From: Sphingobium scionense
Lineage (GTDB): Bacteria > Pseudomonadota > Alphaproteobacteria > Sphingomonadales > Sphingomonadaceae
Direction of reading: 5' to 3'
Assembly (NCBI RefSeq): GCF_014197035.1
Contig: NZ_JACIEU010000009.1
Location: 62,001-126,000 of the forward strand
Length of the DNA stretch: 64,000 bases
Below the pieces are notes generated by a model. That model saw only the letters and a program-made list of their open reading frames with translations. It was not told where the DNA came from and ran no database searches. Shown one piece after another: positions 43,842 through 53,785 of this stretch. A program made the translations under genes and the position numbers. Positions within the stretch are counted from its first letter, which is position 1. The number at the start of each line of letters is the position of its first letter.

Positions 43842-45172
43842 GACGACAGCGGTTCAGCCGGTCGCTTGGGCTGGTCGGCCGCATCTTCGGCATATTGCTG
43901 CTGACCGTCCTGCTGGAATTTGTCGTTGGCACGCTGATCTATGAACGCGCCAGCCATTTGTCGCTGCAGGATGACGAGGCGCGCCGCCTGGCCGAGCATC
44001 TGGTGATCGCACGCAAGCTGGTGGCCAAGGCGCCGGTCAGCCAGCGTGGCGGGGTTAGCGCGCAACTGACCACCGACCGCTATGACATCCACTGGACGTT
44101 AGCCGCGCCGCCGCCGCCGCCACTGTCACCCGGATTGGCGCGGATGCGCCAGCAGATCGTCGATTGGGAACCGAGCCTGGAGGAATCGCGGCTTTGGCTG
44201 CGACTGAACTCGCCTGGGCGATCCTCCCAGATCAATGGCGGGTTGCAACTGGCGGATGGCAGTTGGCTCTATTTCGGCATGCATCACAGCGGGGGCAAAT
44301 GGGCCTTCACCTTCGGCCGCTTTGGCCTGGCGTTGATCCCGGTGCTGGCGCTGCTGATCGCGGGAGGGGTGCTGATCCGGCGGACATTGGCGCCGTTGCG
44401 CGACCTGACCCATGCGACCAAGCGGATCGGCCTGGCGCAGCAGATAGCGGTGGCCGAAGCGGGCACCAACGATGTGCGCAACCTGATCCGCGCGTTCAAC
44501 GTGATGCAGACCCGCATCCATCGCCTGATCAACGAACGGACCGAGACGCTGGCGGCGGTCGGCCATGACATGCGCACACCGCTCGCCCGGCTGCAATTGC
44601 GGCTGGAGGCGGTGGACGATCCCGAAATCCGCGAGGCAATGGGCGAGGATCTGGCCGAGATGGGCGAAATGATCGAATCCGTGCTGGCGTTTCTGGGCGG
44701 CGAGAAGAATCCCGAGCCGGCGGTGCGGATCGACGTTGCGGTGACGATCGCGACCGTGGTCGATGCCTTCCAGGATCATGGTGATGACGTGATCTATGAA
44801 GGACCGGACCATCTGGAGATGGAGGTCCGTCCGCTGTCGCTGCGTCGTGCGGTGCGTAACCTTATCGAAAATGCGCTTCATTATGGCCAGCGCGCGCGGG
44901 TGAGCGTCGCGCGGCACGAGAATGAGGTACTCATCCGCGTGGACGATGATGGGCCTGGCATTCCGCGCGACCGGCTGGAGGAGGTGCTCAGGCCCTTCCA
45001 TCGGCTCGATACGGCCCGCCAGCGCAATACCCGCGGTATGGGCCTGGGGCTGGCCATCGTCGACAAGGCGGTGGAGCAGGAGGGCGGCCGCCTGACGCTC
45101 GCGAACCGGCCTGAAGGCGGTCTGCGCGTCGAAATCTGCCTGTTCATCGACAAGGTGACGGCCAAGGTCTGA
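43838..45172 (+). CDS. Sensor histidine kinase
   Basis: Encodes 444 residues from a TTG start that overlaps the regulator stop by 4 bp. Two transmembrane helices (about 15-35 and 165-188) enclose a periplasmic region with a Pro-rich PPPPP segment. The H box GHDMRTPLARLQLR has the usual proline; N box NLIENALHYG and G boxes DDDGPGIP and RGMGLGLAIV are complete. It is the cognate partner of the regulator at 43131. The signal is unknown. Confidence 0.92.
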   Translation: MRRQRFSRSLGLVGRIFGILLLTVLLEFVVGTLIYERASHLSLQDDEARRLAEHLVIARKLVAKAPVSQRGGVSAQLTTDRYDIHWTLAAPPPPPLSPGLARMRQQIVDWEPSLEESRLWLRLNSPGRSSQINGGLQLADGSWLYFGMHHSGGKWAFTFGRFGLALIPVLALLIAGGVLIRRTLAPLRDLTHATKRIGLAQQIAVAEAGTNDVRNLIRAFNVMQTRIHRLINERTETLAAVGHDMRTPLARLQLRLEAVDDPEIREAMGEDLAEMGEMIESVLAFLGGEKNPEPAVRIDVAVTIATVVDAFQDHGDDVIYEGPDHLEMEVRPLSLRRAVRNLIENALHYGQRARVSVARHENEVLIRVDDDGPGIPRDRLEEVLRPFHRLDTARQRNTRGMGLGLAIVDKAVEQEGGRLTLANRPEGGLRVEICLFIDKVTAKV

Positions 45173-45287
45173 CCGGCCTTTTGCGGCGTTCGGCAAAGAG
45201 AATCTCGCATCCCCCAAGCAAAACTCGTTTATCCTGATGCAGGAACGCGGGTTATTCCGGTTGCCCATCGGACAAGAGGCGCAGGGA

Positions 45288-46289
45288 ATGGCGGACGGCG
45301 AAGTGCAGAGTGAAGGCGTAGGCTATTGGGATCTCGACCGGCTGGTCGCGGATCTGGCCGGCGCGCGCAGTCGCTGGCGGCAGGAACAGCAGCATCATGC
45401 CGAATATGGAGCAGAGGGCTTTCCCTCGCGCGCCAATCTGTTGAAGATCACCGCCGCGCTGTGCGGCGCGCTCTTCCCGTTACGGTTGGGGCCGAGCTTT
45501 GTGCGCTTGCACAATGAGGATGCCTATGTGGCCGAGACGCTACAGACCGTGCTCAGCCGGCTCTATGGCCAGATCCGGCTCGAACTCATCTATGCGATGA
45601 AGGAAGATCCGATCGCCACCGTGGATGCTGCGGCGTCGCGGATCATCGGCGACTTCGCGCACAGCCTGCCGGCACTGCGCACCCTGCTCGACAGCGATGT
45701 CGAGGCGGCCTTCCTGGGCGACCCGGCCGCGCGCAGCGTGGACGAGGTGCTGATCTGCTACCCATCGATGCTGGCGATTATCCATCACCGGCTGGCGCAT
45801 CGCCTTTATGAACTCGGTGCGCCGCTGGTCGCGCGGATCATTTCCGAGATCGCCCATTCCCATACCGGCATCGACATCCATCCCGGCGCACGCATCGGCC
45901 ACAGCTTCTTCATCGATCATGGCACCGGCGTTGTGATCGGCGAGACGGCGATCGTCGGCGATCGGGTGCGGCTCTATCAGGGCGTGACGCTGGGTGCGCG
46001 CAGCTTCCCCTCGGACGAGAAGGGCGCGCTGGAAAAGGCGCAGCCGCGCCATCCGATCATCGAGGATGATGTCGTCATCTATGCCGGCGCGACAGTGCTG
46101 GGCCGGATCATCATCGGCAGCCGCTCGGTCATCGGCGGCAATGTCTGGCTGACCGAAAGCGTGCCAGCCGACAGCAATGTGCGCCAGGCCAAGGCGCGGC
46201 ACGAAGTCACCAGCCGAGTGGAAGTGTCCGCCCCGCACCGCGTCCACGCGCTGCTGGAAAGCACGGATGGGATCGGCGAGAATATCTGA
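45288..46289 (+). CDS. epsC: Serine O-acetyltransferase (EpsC-type)
   Basis: Encodes 333 residues if it starts at the ATG at 45288, which has AAGAGG at suitable spacing; an ATG at 45237 lacks one. An N-terminal helical part (SRANLLKITAALCGALFPLRLGP) precedes a left-handed beta-helix with hexapeptide repeats: HTGIDIHPGARIGHSFFIDHGTGVVIGETAIVGDRVRLYQGVTLGA. The catalytic His and Asp of CysE/EpsC proteins are in the HGTG and DIHPGA segments. It makes O-acetylserine for cysteine synthesis. Confidence 0.92.
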   Translation: MADGEVQSEGVGYWDLDRLVADLAGARSRWRQEQQHHAEYGAEGFPSRANLLKITAALCGALFPLRLGPSFVRLHNEDAYVAETLQTVLSRLYGQIRLELIYAMKEDPIATVDAAASRIIGDFAHSLPALRTLLDSDVEAAFLGDPAARSVDEVLICYPSMLAIIHHRLAHRLYELGAPLVARIISEIAHSHTGIDIHPGARIGHSFFIDHGTGVVIGETAIVGDRVRLYQGVTLGARSFPSDEKGALEKAQPRHPIIEDDVVIYAGATVLGRIIIGSRSVIGGNVWLTESVPADSNVRQAKARHEVTSRVEVSAPHRVHALLESTDGIGENI

Positions 46290-46506
46290 CAAGCCAGTTA
46301 TGCATGTCCGATTTGGCCAATTCCGATGCAATCCTCTCCTGTATCGGAAGAAAATGATCCGTAGTGGATCGGTGCAATTGAGCCGGTTTTTGCGATTGCC
46401 TATGATCTGGATCATGGGGATTTTGCCGATATCGAGCCATATCAGAAAATCGAGATAAGATAATCGGTCGGTCGCCATTGAATCCTTTCTTTTGGGGTGG
46501 CTGGGC

Positions 46507-47997
46507 ATGCGATTATCATGGGCAAGTAGCGGAAATATATTGGCACGCCTGCTGTTGGGTGACGTCAATACACCGTCCGTCGCACCAAGCGAGAAACTGA
46601 ACGAGGTGGTAGAGGCCTATGGCCAATGCATCGCCGTTCTGATCGCGTCGACCCGGACCTATCTGGATCATCGGCGCGAGCGCGTGTCGGCGCAGAAGGA
46701 AGCGAAGCTGCGCGACCTGGAGGCGCTGCGCATGCGGTTACAGGTTTCGCCTTCGGATGAGGACGCCGAGCAGCAAGGGCGGGCGGAACTGGCCGAAAAG
46801 ATTGGGCTGATGCAGGCCGCGATCACCGATCTCGCGGCGCAGGAAATTGAAATTACCAGCGCGCTCAGGAAAATTGCCAAGCTTGAACGCAAGTTCCGGT
46901 TCCACCTGTGCGCCGCACCGGCAGAGCCAGAGGGCGCTTTGGCCGCCGGTGACGGCGGTGCGCCGGATGCCCAGGACTTGGCGGTATGGGACGAGGAAAC
47001 GGCTGGCCAGCGCAGACGGTTCGAATGTTTCGTCGAACTGGACGCTCAACTGATTGCCATCATCCCGGACGATTTCCTGGTGGCGCGTCGCTGGGTCTTG
47101 CTCGATCGCATGCGGCGGGTGGCGCCTCAAAAGGCGCTGATCGAATATGAGGCGTCACGGCCGCCGTCCCTGCAGCAGGAAAGCTATGGCGACGCAGAAG
47201 CCATCCGCGCCGATCTGCTGAGCCTGTCGGCCTATATGCAGCAACTCTACATCCTCAATGCCCGGCGCGAGCAGACGCTTGCCTCGATCAAATGGTGGTT
47301 GTTGTCGCGGGTACTGGGCGTGGTCGTGGCGATTGCGCTGATCTTCTGGCTGGCAACGACACCGACGCCGGGCTGGTTTCCCGGCGGACCGTGGCAATTG
47401 CCATGGATGCCGGCGGCGCTGGCCCTGGTCTTCCTGACCGGCATGGTCGGGGCTGTGGTCAGCATCAGTCGGAAATTTCATGATATTGGGGGGCAGAATA
47501 TCCTTCTGGCCGACCCTTTCAATGAACTGGTGTCGCTCAACTTCAGCCGAGAGAGCGTGGCTGGTTCGATCGCGGCGGGGGGTGTCTTCGCGCTGGTCCT
47601 CTATTTGATGGTTGTGTCCGGCTCGACGGACGCATTGGGGCTGGATGTGCGCTTCTTTCCCAGTCTGACCGAACGACGGATGATTATCGACCCGCCGGAA
47701 GGGCATAGATCGCCGCCGGTAACGGCCGGCAGTGCGCCAGCTACGACGGCGCAGGCCGATCCGAAAAAACCGTCTGCTGATCGTGGTGTGCGGCAAGCCG
47801 AATATATCGTGCGTGCCAATGACGATGTCCCATCCGGCATCGCCAAACTGTCGAAAGGGCTGGGCTTCTTCTACACCGGCGACATATTGCGGATGATGTT
47901 GCTGGCGTTCCTGGCAGGCTTTGCCGAGCGGCTGGTGCCGGATTCGATCGACCGGCTGGTGCGCAAGGAAAAGGCGGTGAAGGACGCAGCCGTCTGA
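46507..47997 (+). CDS. Coiled-coil membrane protein of unknown function
   Basis: Encodes 496 residues from the ATG at 46507. Residues about 40-135 are charged and heptad-like (QKEAKLRDLEALRMRLQ, RAELAEKIGLMQAAI), predicting a coiled coil. Four hydrophobic segments follow: about 265-285, 305-325, 355-375 and 460-480. No family is recognised. The gap before it (46290-46506) is comparatively AT-rich and holds no convincing gene. It converges with phoK across a terminator. Confidence 0.7.
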   Translation: MRLSWASSGNILARLLLGDVNTPSVAPSEKLNEVVEAYGQCIAVLIASTRTYLDHRRERVSAQKEAKLRDLEALRMRLQVSPSDEDAEQQGRAELAEKIGLMQAAITDLAAQEIEITSALRKIAKLERKFRFHLCAAPAEPEGALAAGDGGAPDAQDLAVWDEETAGQRRRFECFVELDAQLIAIIPDDFLVARRWVLLDRMRRVAPQKALIEYEASRPPSLQQESYGDAEAIRADLLSLSAYMQQLYILNARREQTLASIKWWLLSRVLGVVVAIALIFWLATTPTPGWFPGGPWQLPWMPAALALVFLTGMVGAVVSISRKFHDIGGQNILLADPFNELVSLNFSRESVAGSIAAGGVFALVLYLMVVSGSTDALGLDVRFFPSLTERRMIIDPPEGHRSPPVTAGSAPATTAQADPKKPSADRGVRQAEYIVRANDDVPSGIAKLSKGLGFFYTGDILRMMLLAFLAGFAERLVPDSIDRLVRKEKAVKDAAV

Positions 47998-48021
47998 ACC
48001 TGTCAAGGCAAATACAAATGA

Positions 48022-48054
48022 CGACGCCTCCCGCCATCGAAGGGGGAGGCGTCG
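48022..48054. terminator. Bidirectional stem-loop between convergent genes
   Basis: CGACGCCTCCC (48022-48032) and GGGAGGCGTCG (48044-48054) form a perfect 11-bp stem with an 11-base loop. It lies between the stops at 47997 and 48093. The tails are not T-rich, so it may act with other factors. Confidence 0.6.
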
Positions 48055-48092
48055 ACGAAGGATCGCGCGAGGCTGTCCCGCCGGCTGCCGGC

Positions 48093-49772
48093 TTATTGCC
48101 CGGCGCAGCTGTCGCCATTGCCGGCGACCAGGTCGAGGCAGCGGCCGTCAATCTGGTCCTTGGGCACGGGCAGCTTGATCAGCGCGGCGAGGCTGGGGAG
48201 GATGTCCACCGTCTCGACGCCCAGCGGCTGCTCGAAATGCTGCATGCCCTTGCGCCAGAACAGGATCGGCACGCGGCGATCGGTATCCCAGGGCGAACCA
48301 TGGGTGGCAACCGATCCCATCACTGCCTGTTCGGGGATCGACATGACGCGCGGCTTGAGCAGCAGCAGCAGGTCGCCCGAGCGGCTGGGATAGAAGCTGG
48401 CACGCGCTTCCTGGATCAGGCTCCAGCTTTCGGGCGGACCCGAGGGCGAGGGGGTGGCGGCGATTTCCGCCTTGGTGAAGACGGTCTGCACCTGCGGATG
48501 GGCGCGCAGATATTTGAGCGCCTCGGCTTCGACCTTCGCGCGCTGCGCGGCGGTCAGGCCCTTGTCATAATAGATGTCGCCCGACGGGCCGTCGCTCCAG
48601 ATCACCTTCTTGCCGGGCAGGCCGGCCTTCTCGGCGATGGTGGCGTTGAGTGCCTTGGGCGTCAGCGCCATGTCGACACGCTGTTCCATCGGCATCGCGT
48701 TCAGGCGGTGGCGTTCGGGCAGGTCATGGCCGCCATGGTCGGCGGTCAGTACCACGACATAGTCGATGCCGTCCTTGTCCAGCCGGTCGAAGAAAGCGCC
48801 CAGTTCGGTGTCGAGCCGGTCGACCTGGATGCAGCTTTCGGTGCCTTCGGTGCCGAAGGTGTGGCCGACATAGTCGGTCGCCGACAGGCCGATCGAGATG
48901 ATGTCGGTCTGCGCCTGCTTGCCCAGCTCCATGCTTTCGATCGCGGCGGCGGCGAAGGCCAGGGTCATCGCGTCCTGTTCAGGCGAGATGCGGAAGCCCT
49001 TATAGTCGCCGGCGTCGCGCGCGAAGCGCCCGGTGCCGACGGTGCGGTTGCCGGCCTGGACCGGGAAATCCTTCGACACGCACTGGGCGGGCAGCTCGAA
49101 GCCGGGGTTGGACTGGGCCAGGCGCTGGGCAAAGGCCTGGTTGACCTGGGTGACGAGCGGGGTGGGGGCAACGCCCTTGTAGCTGACATAGCCTTGCTGC
49201 CCGCCCAGCCACCAGACCTGGTCGGCGGTCGCGCCGCCCATCATGATCGCGGCGCGATCCTTGCCGGCGACCGACACGACGCGGGTGGCGGGATTGGCCG
49301 CCTTCATCCGGCCGCCCAGCGTCGGCACCTTGAGGTGCAGCGGCGAGGCTTCATATTTGTCGCTGCTGCTACCCGGCTGGCTTTCATCCTCGGCGCAATA
49401 GAGATTCTTGTCCTCGCGTTTGGCGTCGAGGTCGAACCAGTTATTGGCGATGATGCCGGTGCGCGACGGACGGCTACCGGTCAGGATGGTCGAGTGGCCG
49501 GGGCAGGTCTCCGTCGCGGCATGGCTCTGATAGCCGCGCGGGAAGACCGCGCCTTCGCTCGTCAGCCGCTTGAGGCCGCCGGTGTAATATTGGCGATATT
49601 CGCTGAACAGATCGGCCGAAAACTGGTCGACCGAGATGGCGACGATCAGCTTGGGCGGAGTCGCGGTCATGCTGCTGGCGGCCGGTGCAGGAGCAACGGC
49701 AGGCGCGGGGCTCTGCGCTACGACGGGCATGGCGGTGGCAAGCAACAGGGCGGCGGCGACTCTTTTGAACAT
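48093..49772 (-). CDS. phoK: PhoK-like secreted alkaline phosphatase
   Basis: Encodes 559 residues with a signal peptide (ending VVAQ near residue 20), the same length as PhoK of Sphingomonas sp. BSAR-1 as I recall. The PhoK active-site residues fall on identical positions: Asp49, Thr89 (nucleophile, in TETCPGHST), Asn110, Lys171, Arg173, Asp300, His304, Asp345, His346 and His491. The enzyme is a calcium- and zinc-dependent periplasmic or extracellular phosphatase of the nucleotide pyrophosphatase superfamily that frees phosphate from organic esters. No Pho-type regulatory site was identified. Confidence 0.93.
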   Translation of the reverse strand: MFKRVAAALLLATAMPVVAQSPAPAVAPAPAASSMTATPPKLIVAISVDQFSADLFSEYRQYYTGGLKRLTSEGAVFPRGYQSHAATETCPGHSTILTGSRPSRTGIIANNWFDLDAKREDKNLYCAEDESQPGSSSDKYEASPLHLKVPTLGGRMKAANPATRVVSVAGKDRAAIMMGGATADQVWWLGGQQGYVSYKGVAPTPLVTQVNQAFAQRLAQSNPGFELPAQCVSKDFPVQAGNRTVGTGRFARDAGDYKGFRISPEQDAMTLAFAAAAIESMELGKQAQTDIISIGLSATDYVGHTFGTEGTESCIQVDRLDTELGAFFDRLDKDGIDYVVVLTADHGGHDLPERHRLNAMPMEQRVDMALTPKALNATIAEKAGLPGKKVIWSDGPSGDIYYDKGLTAAQRAKVEAEALKYLRAHPQVQTVFTKAEIAATPSPSGPPESWSLIQEARASFYPSRSGDLLLLLKPRVMSIPEQAVMGSVATHGSPWDTDRRVPILFWRKGMQHFEQPLGVETVDILPSLAALIKLPVPKDQIDGRCLDLVAGNGDSCAGQ

Positions 49773-49848
49773 ATGCTAGACCTTCTCATGCCTTGACGGC
49801 GGATAGGGAGCGACCTAGCCCCCTTGCATCCACCCGACCAGAGGCCCG

Positions 49849-51891
49849 ATGCGGATTTTTCAAGTCATATTCATGACGCTTGCCATGCTGGCAGGGCTGT
49901 CGATCGCATCGCCTGCGGTGCAGGCCCAGGCAGCCTTTGGCGGCGGCCCGGCGCATATCGCCGCGCAGTTGATGGCCGAAAGCACAGCACCCGCACCGGG
50001 CAAGGGCACGACCATCGCCTTTGCCATGAAGCCGGAAAAGGGCTGGCACGGCTATTGGGAAAATCCGGGCGACGCGGGCCTGGGCATGACCGTGACCTGG
50101 ACGCTGCCCAAGGGCGTGACGATCGGCGCGCTGCGCTATCCAGTGCCCGAGACGCTGCTGATTTCGGGCCTGATGAACCATGTCTATGAAGGCCCCTATG
50201 CGGTGCTCGCCAATCTGAGCGTGGCGCCGGACGTGGCGGCCGGCACGCGTCTGCCGATCCGGGTGAAGGCCGAATGGCTGGCCTGCACCGACAAGATCTG
50301 CGTGCCCGAAAGCGGCGAGCTGGCGCTGGAACTGGTCGCGGGCGACGGCAGGGTCGTGCCGGCGATGCAGGCGCGCTTCGATGGCTGGCGCGGCCATCTG
50401 CCCCGGCCGCTGGGTGCGCAAGCGACCTATCAGATCGTCGACGGCAAGCTGCGCCTGTCGGTGCCGTTCCCGGCCGATGCGCAGGCGCGCGACGTCCATC
50501 TCTTCCCGTTGAGCGACGGGCTGGCGCGCTTCGCCGCCGCGCAGAAGATCAGCCGCGAAGGCGACCGGCTGCTGGTCGAGACGCAGGCGGGCGAGGGCTT
50601 CAAGGGCGGTGCTGCACAGGCGGTGCTGCGCACCGGCGACCATGTCGGTTTCCTGTTGAGCGCCAAGCCCGGCGAGGTCGCGGCGATCGCGCCCAAGGGA
50701 CTGGCGGGCACGATCCTGCTGGCGCTGGGCGGGGCGATATTGGGCGGGCTGCTGCTCAATGTCATGCCCTGCGTCTTCCCGATCCTGGGATTGAAGGCAC
50801 TGAGCCTGGCCAAGGCGGGCGGCGACGAGCGGGCGGCGCGGCGTGAGGCGCTGGCCTATGGCGCGGGCGTGATCCTGGCCTGTCTGGCGCTGGGCGGATT
50901 GTTGCTGGGGCTGCGTGCGGCGGGCAGCGCGGTCGGCTGGGCGTTCCAGTTGCAGGATCCGCGCATCATCCTGACGCTGCTGCTGCTGGTCAGCGCGATC
51001 GCCTTCAACCTTGCCGGCCTGTTCGACCTGCCGGCCTTTGGCGGGGGTGGCCGATTGGTGGGCAAGGGCGGCATGATCGGCGCCTTCTGGACCGGGGCGC
51101 TGGTGGCCTTCGTCGCGACGCCCTGCACCGGGCCGTTCATGGGCGCGGCGATGGGCACGGCGCTGGTGCTGCCCTTGGGCGCGGCGCTGGCGATTTTTGC
51201 CGGGCTTGGGCTTGGCCTGGCGCTGCCCTTCCTGCTGCTCGCCTATCTGCCTGCGCTGCGCAATCGCCTGCCGCGTCCCGGTGCATGGATGGGCCGACTG
51301 CAGCGCATCCTGTCGATCCCGATGTTCCTCACCGCGCTGGGCCTTGCCTGGCTGCTGGGTCAGCAGCGCGGGGTCGGTGGCATGACCATCGGCCTTGGCG
51401 CGGCGCTGGCGTTGGTGCTGCTGCTCTGGTGGCTGGGCATGCGCCAGCGGGCCGGGCGTGGCGGCTGGTTGCAGGTCGGTGTCGGCGCGGCGATCCTGCT
51501 GGTTGGTGCGGCGATGGCATTGCCTGCCCGCGCGCCGGCGGTTGCGGCGGCGAACGAGGGGGCTGTCGTCGCCTTCGACGCGGAAAAGCTCGACGCGCTG
51601 CGCGCGGCGAACAAGCCGGTCTTCCTCTATTTCACCGCCGACTGGTGCCTGACCTGCAAGGCCAATGAGGCCGCCGCGATCAAGCGGGCGGAGGTGCGGA
51701 TGGCGTTCGAGAAGGCGGGCGTCACCGTTATGGCGGGCGACTGGACCAATGCCGATCCGGCGATTACCCGCTTCCTCGAAGCGCAGGGCCGTTCGGGCGT
51801 GCCGCTCTACCTCTGGTACGCACCGGGCAAGGAGGCCCAGACATTGCCGCAGCTATTGACCCCGTCGACCCTTACCGGACTGGTGCGCTGA
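49849..51891 (+). CDS. DsbD/ScsB-type thiol:disulfide interchange protein
   Basis: Encodes 680 residues. A signal peptide leads to an N-terminal periplasmic domain of about 260 residues (WLACTDKICVPESG, a two-Cys site). Eight hydrophobic segments carry the conserved LNVMPCVFPILGLKAL and ATPCTGPFMGAAMG cysteines. The C-terminal thioredoxin domain has the CxxC in YFTADWCLTCKANE. It moves electrons from cytoplasmic thioredoxin to periplasmic substrates. The stop overlaps the tlyA start (TGATG). Confidence 0.9.
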   Translation: MRIFQVIFMTLAMLAGLSIASPAVQAQAAFGGGPAHIAAQLMAESTAPAPGKGTTIAFAMKPEKGWHGYWENPGDAGLGMTVTWTLPKGVTIGALRYPVPETLLISGLMNHVYEGPYAVLANLSVAPDVAAGTRLPIRVKAEWLACTDKICVPESGELALELVAGDGRVVPAMQARFDGWRGHLPRPLGAQATYQIVDGKLRLSVPFPADAQARDVHLFPLSDGLARFAAAQKISREGDRLLVETQAGEGFKGGAAQAVLRTGDHVGFLLSAKPGEVAAIAPKGLAGTILLALGGAILGGLLLNVMPCVFPILGLKALSLAKAGGDERAARREALAYGAGVILACLALGGLLLGLRAAGSAVGWAFQLQDPRIILTLLLLVSAIAFNLAGLFDLPAFGGGGRLVGKGGMIGAFWTGALVAFVATPCTGPFMGAAMGTALVLPLGAALAIFAGLGLGLALPFLLLAYLPALRNRLPRPGAWMGRLQRILSIPMFLTALGLAWLLGQQRGVGGMTIGLGAALALVLLLWWLGMRQRAGRGGWLQVGVGAAILLVGAAMALPARAPAVAAANEGAVVAFDAEKLDALRAANKPVFLYFTADWCLTCKANEAAAIKRAEVRMAFEKAGVTVMAGDWTNADPAITRFLEAQGRSGVPLYLWYAPGKEAQTLPQLLTPSTLTGLVR

Positions 51892-52628
51892 TGGCCAAGA
51901 TCCGTGCCGACCAGTTGCTCGTCGACAATGGCCTCGCCGAAAGCCGGGCGCGGGCACAGGCGCTGATCCTGGCGGGCCTGGTCTATCTGGGCGACAAGAA
52001 GGTGGAGAAGGCGGGGCAGCAGGTGGCGGCTGATGCCGAACTGGACGTGCGCGGGCGCGACCATCCCTGGGTGTCGCGCGGCGGCATCAAGCTCGCCCAT
52101 GCGATCGACGAATATGGCATCGACGTCACCGGTTTCGTCGCGATCGACGTCGGCAGTTCGACCGGCGGTTTTACCGACGTGCTGCTAAGCAAAGGCGCGG
52201 CAAAGGTCTATGCCGTTGACAGCGGCACCAACCAGCTCGCCTGGAAGCTGCGCTCCGACGATCGCGTCATCGTCCATGAACAGACCAGCGCCCGCATCCT
52301 GACCGACGCCCATATCCCCGAGCCGGTCGACATCATCGTGTGCGACGCCAGCTTCATCAGCTTGGCCAAGGTGCTGGAAAAGCCGATCACCTTCGCCCGG
52401 TCCGGCGCGCAATTGGTCGCCCTCATCAAGCCGCAGTTCGAGGCGGGGCGCGAGGAAGTGGGCAAGGGCGGTGTGGTGCGCGATCCTGCCATCCACCAGC
52501 GCGTCTGCGACGAAGTGGCCGCCTGGGTCCGTGAGAAGGGCTGGGAAGTGCTTGGAATCACGACCAGCCCGATCACCGGGCCACAGGGCAATGTCGAATT
52601 TCTGATATATGCGCGGCTTGGCGGATAA
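51891..52628 (+). CDS. tlyA: TlyA-family rRNA methyltransferase/hemolysin-like protein
   Basis: Encodes 245 residues. An N-terminal S4 RNA-binding domain (RADQLLVDNGLAESRARAQALILAGLVYL) joins a FtsJ-like SAM methyltransferase domain (AIDVGSSTGGFTDVLLSKGAAKVYAVD, KPQFEAGREEVGKGGVV). TlyA proteins 2'-O-methylate rRNA. It follows the DsbD-like gene with a TGATG overlap. Confidence 0.92.
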   Translation: MAKIRADQLLVDNGLAESRARAQALILAGLVYLGDKKVEKAGQQVAADAELDVRGRDHPWVSRGGIKLAHAIDEYGIDVTGFVAIDVGSSTGGFTDVLLSKGAAKVYAVDSGTNQLAWKLRSDDRVIVHEQTSARILTDAHIPEPVDIIVCDASFISLAKVLEKPITFARSGAQLVALIKPQFEAGREEVGKGGVVRDPAIHQRVCDEVAAWVREKGWEVLGITTSPITGPQGNVEFLIYARLGG

Positions 52629-52716
52629 TCGCGCCAGCTTCGTTACCCGCCCTGCGATACATTTTGACACATTCCATGCGGTTGTGTCCGTCACAAAGGC
52701 CCGTTAGCCCCTCGCC

Positions 52717-53781
52717 ATGCGCTCAACTCTACCTGTCATCCTGATTGCCCTGTGTCTTGCCGGCTGCGGTGGAGAGAAGGAAAAGAAAGCTCGCCCGCCA
52801 GCCCTGGTGGAGGCGGTGGCGATCGCGCCCACGCGCTTTACGGACAATGTCGAGGCGGTCGGCACTGCGCTCGCCAATGAACAGGTGATATTGTCCGCAC
52901 CGGTGACCGAGCGCATCGACATGCTCAACTTCACCGATGGCGGCTTCGTGTCCAAGGGGCAGGTGATCGCCCGCATGGCCGTGGGCCAGGAAAGGGCCGA
53001 GCTGGCGGCGGCGGAAGCGACCGCGCTGCAGGCCGACCAGCAGTTGAAGCGCATCCAGGAACTCAAGTCGCGCGGCTTTGCTACCGGCGCCACGGTCGAG
53101 CAGCAGATCGCGCTGGCCAGCAGCGCGCGCGCCAATGCTGATTTGGCCCGGGCCGGCATCGGCGACCGCACCATCCGCGCGCCCTTCGGCGGCTGGGTGT
53201 CCCTGCGGACGGTATCGCCCGGGGCGGTCATCACCGCCGGCACGCCGATCGCCACGGTCAGCGACATTTCGCGGATCAAGCTGGACTTCACCGTGCCCGA
53301 GACGCGCCTGTCGATGCTGCGCGAGGGCATGCCGATCCGTGCCCTGTCCGCCGCCTGGCCCGACCGGCCGTTCAACGGCACGATCGCGACGATCGACCCG
53401 GTGATCGATCCTGCCACTCGCGCCGTGCGGGTCCGCGCGATCATGCCCAATCCCGACAAGGCGCTGAAGCCTGGCATGTTGCTGACCGTCAGCGTCTTCT
53501 CGCGTGAGCGCCAGTCGCTCGGCGTGCCCGAATTGGCCGTGATCGGCGATGGCGACGAACGCTTCGTCTTCGTGCTGGACGGTCGCACCGCCAAGCGGAC
53601 CAAGGTCGAAACCGGCATCCGCCAAAACGGCCTGGTCGAGATACTGGGCGGCGTGAAGGCCGGGCAGCAGATCGTGACCGAAGGCGTGGTGAAGCTGACC
53701 GACGGCGCGCCGGTGCGCCTGGCCGGCGACAAGAAGGGTGAAGACGACAAGGGCGGCAAACCCGCCAAGGCCGCCGGCTAA
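52717..53781 (+). CDS. RND efflux periplasmic adaptor lipoprotein
   Basis: Encodes 354 residues. A lipobox LAGC places the lipid-anchored Cys near residue 17. The lipoyl half-motifs (ALANEQVILSAPVTERI, IRAPFGGWVSLRTVSPGAVI), a helical hairpin (about 85-140) and beta-barrel domain are typical of HlyD/MFP adaptors. The inner-membrane RND pump gene starts 5 bp downstream. No outer-membrane channel gene is adjacent. Confidence 0.92.
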   Translation: MRSTLPVILIALCLAGCGGEKEKKARPPALVEAVAIAPTRFTDNVEAVGTALANEQVILSAPVTERIDMLNFTDGGFVSKGQVIARMAVGQERAELAAAEATALQADQQLKRIQELKSRGFATGATVEQQIALASSARANADLARAGIGDRTIRAPFGGWVSLRTVSPGAVITAGTPIATVSDISRIKLDFTVPETRLSMLREGMPIRALSAAWPDRPFNGTIATIDPVIDPATRAVRVRAIMPNPDKALKPGMLLTVSVFSRERQSLGVPELAVIGDGDERFVFVLDGRTAKRTKVETGIRQNGLVEILGGVKAGQQIVTEGVVKLTDGAPVRLAGDKKGEDDKGGKPAKAAG

Positions 53782-53785
53782 GCCG

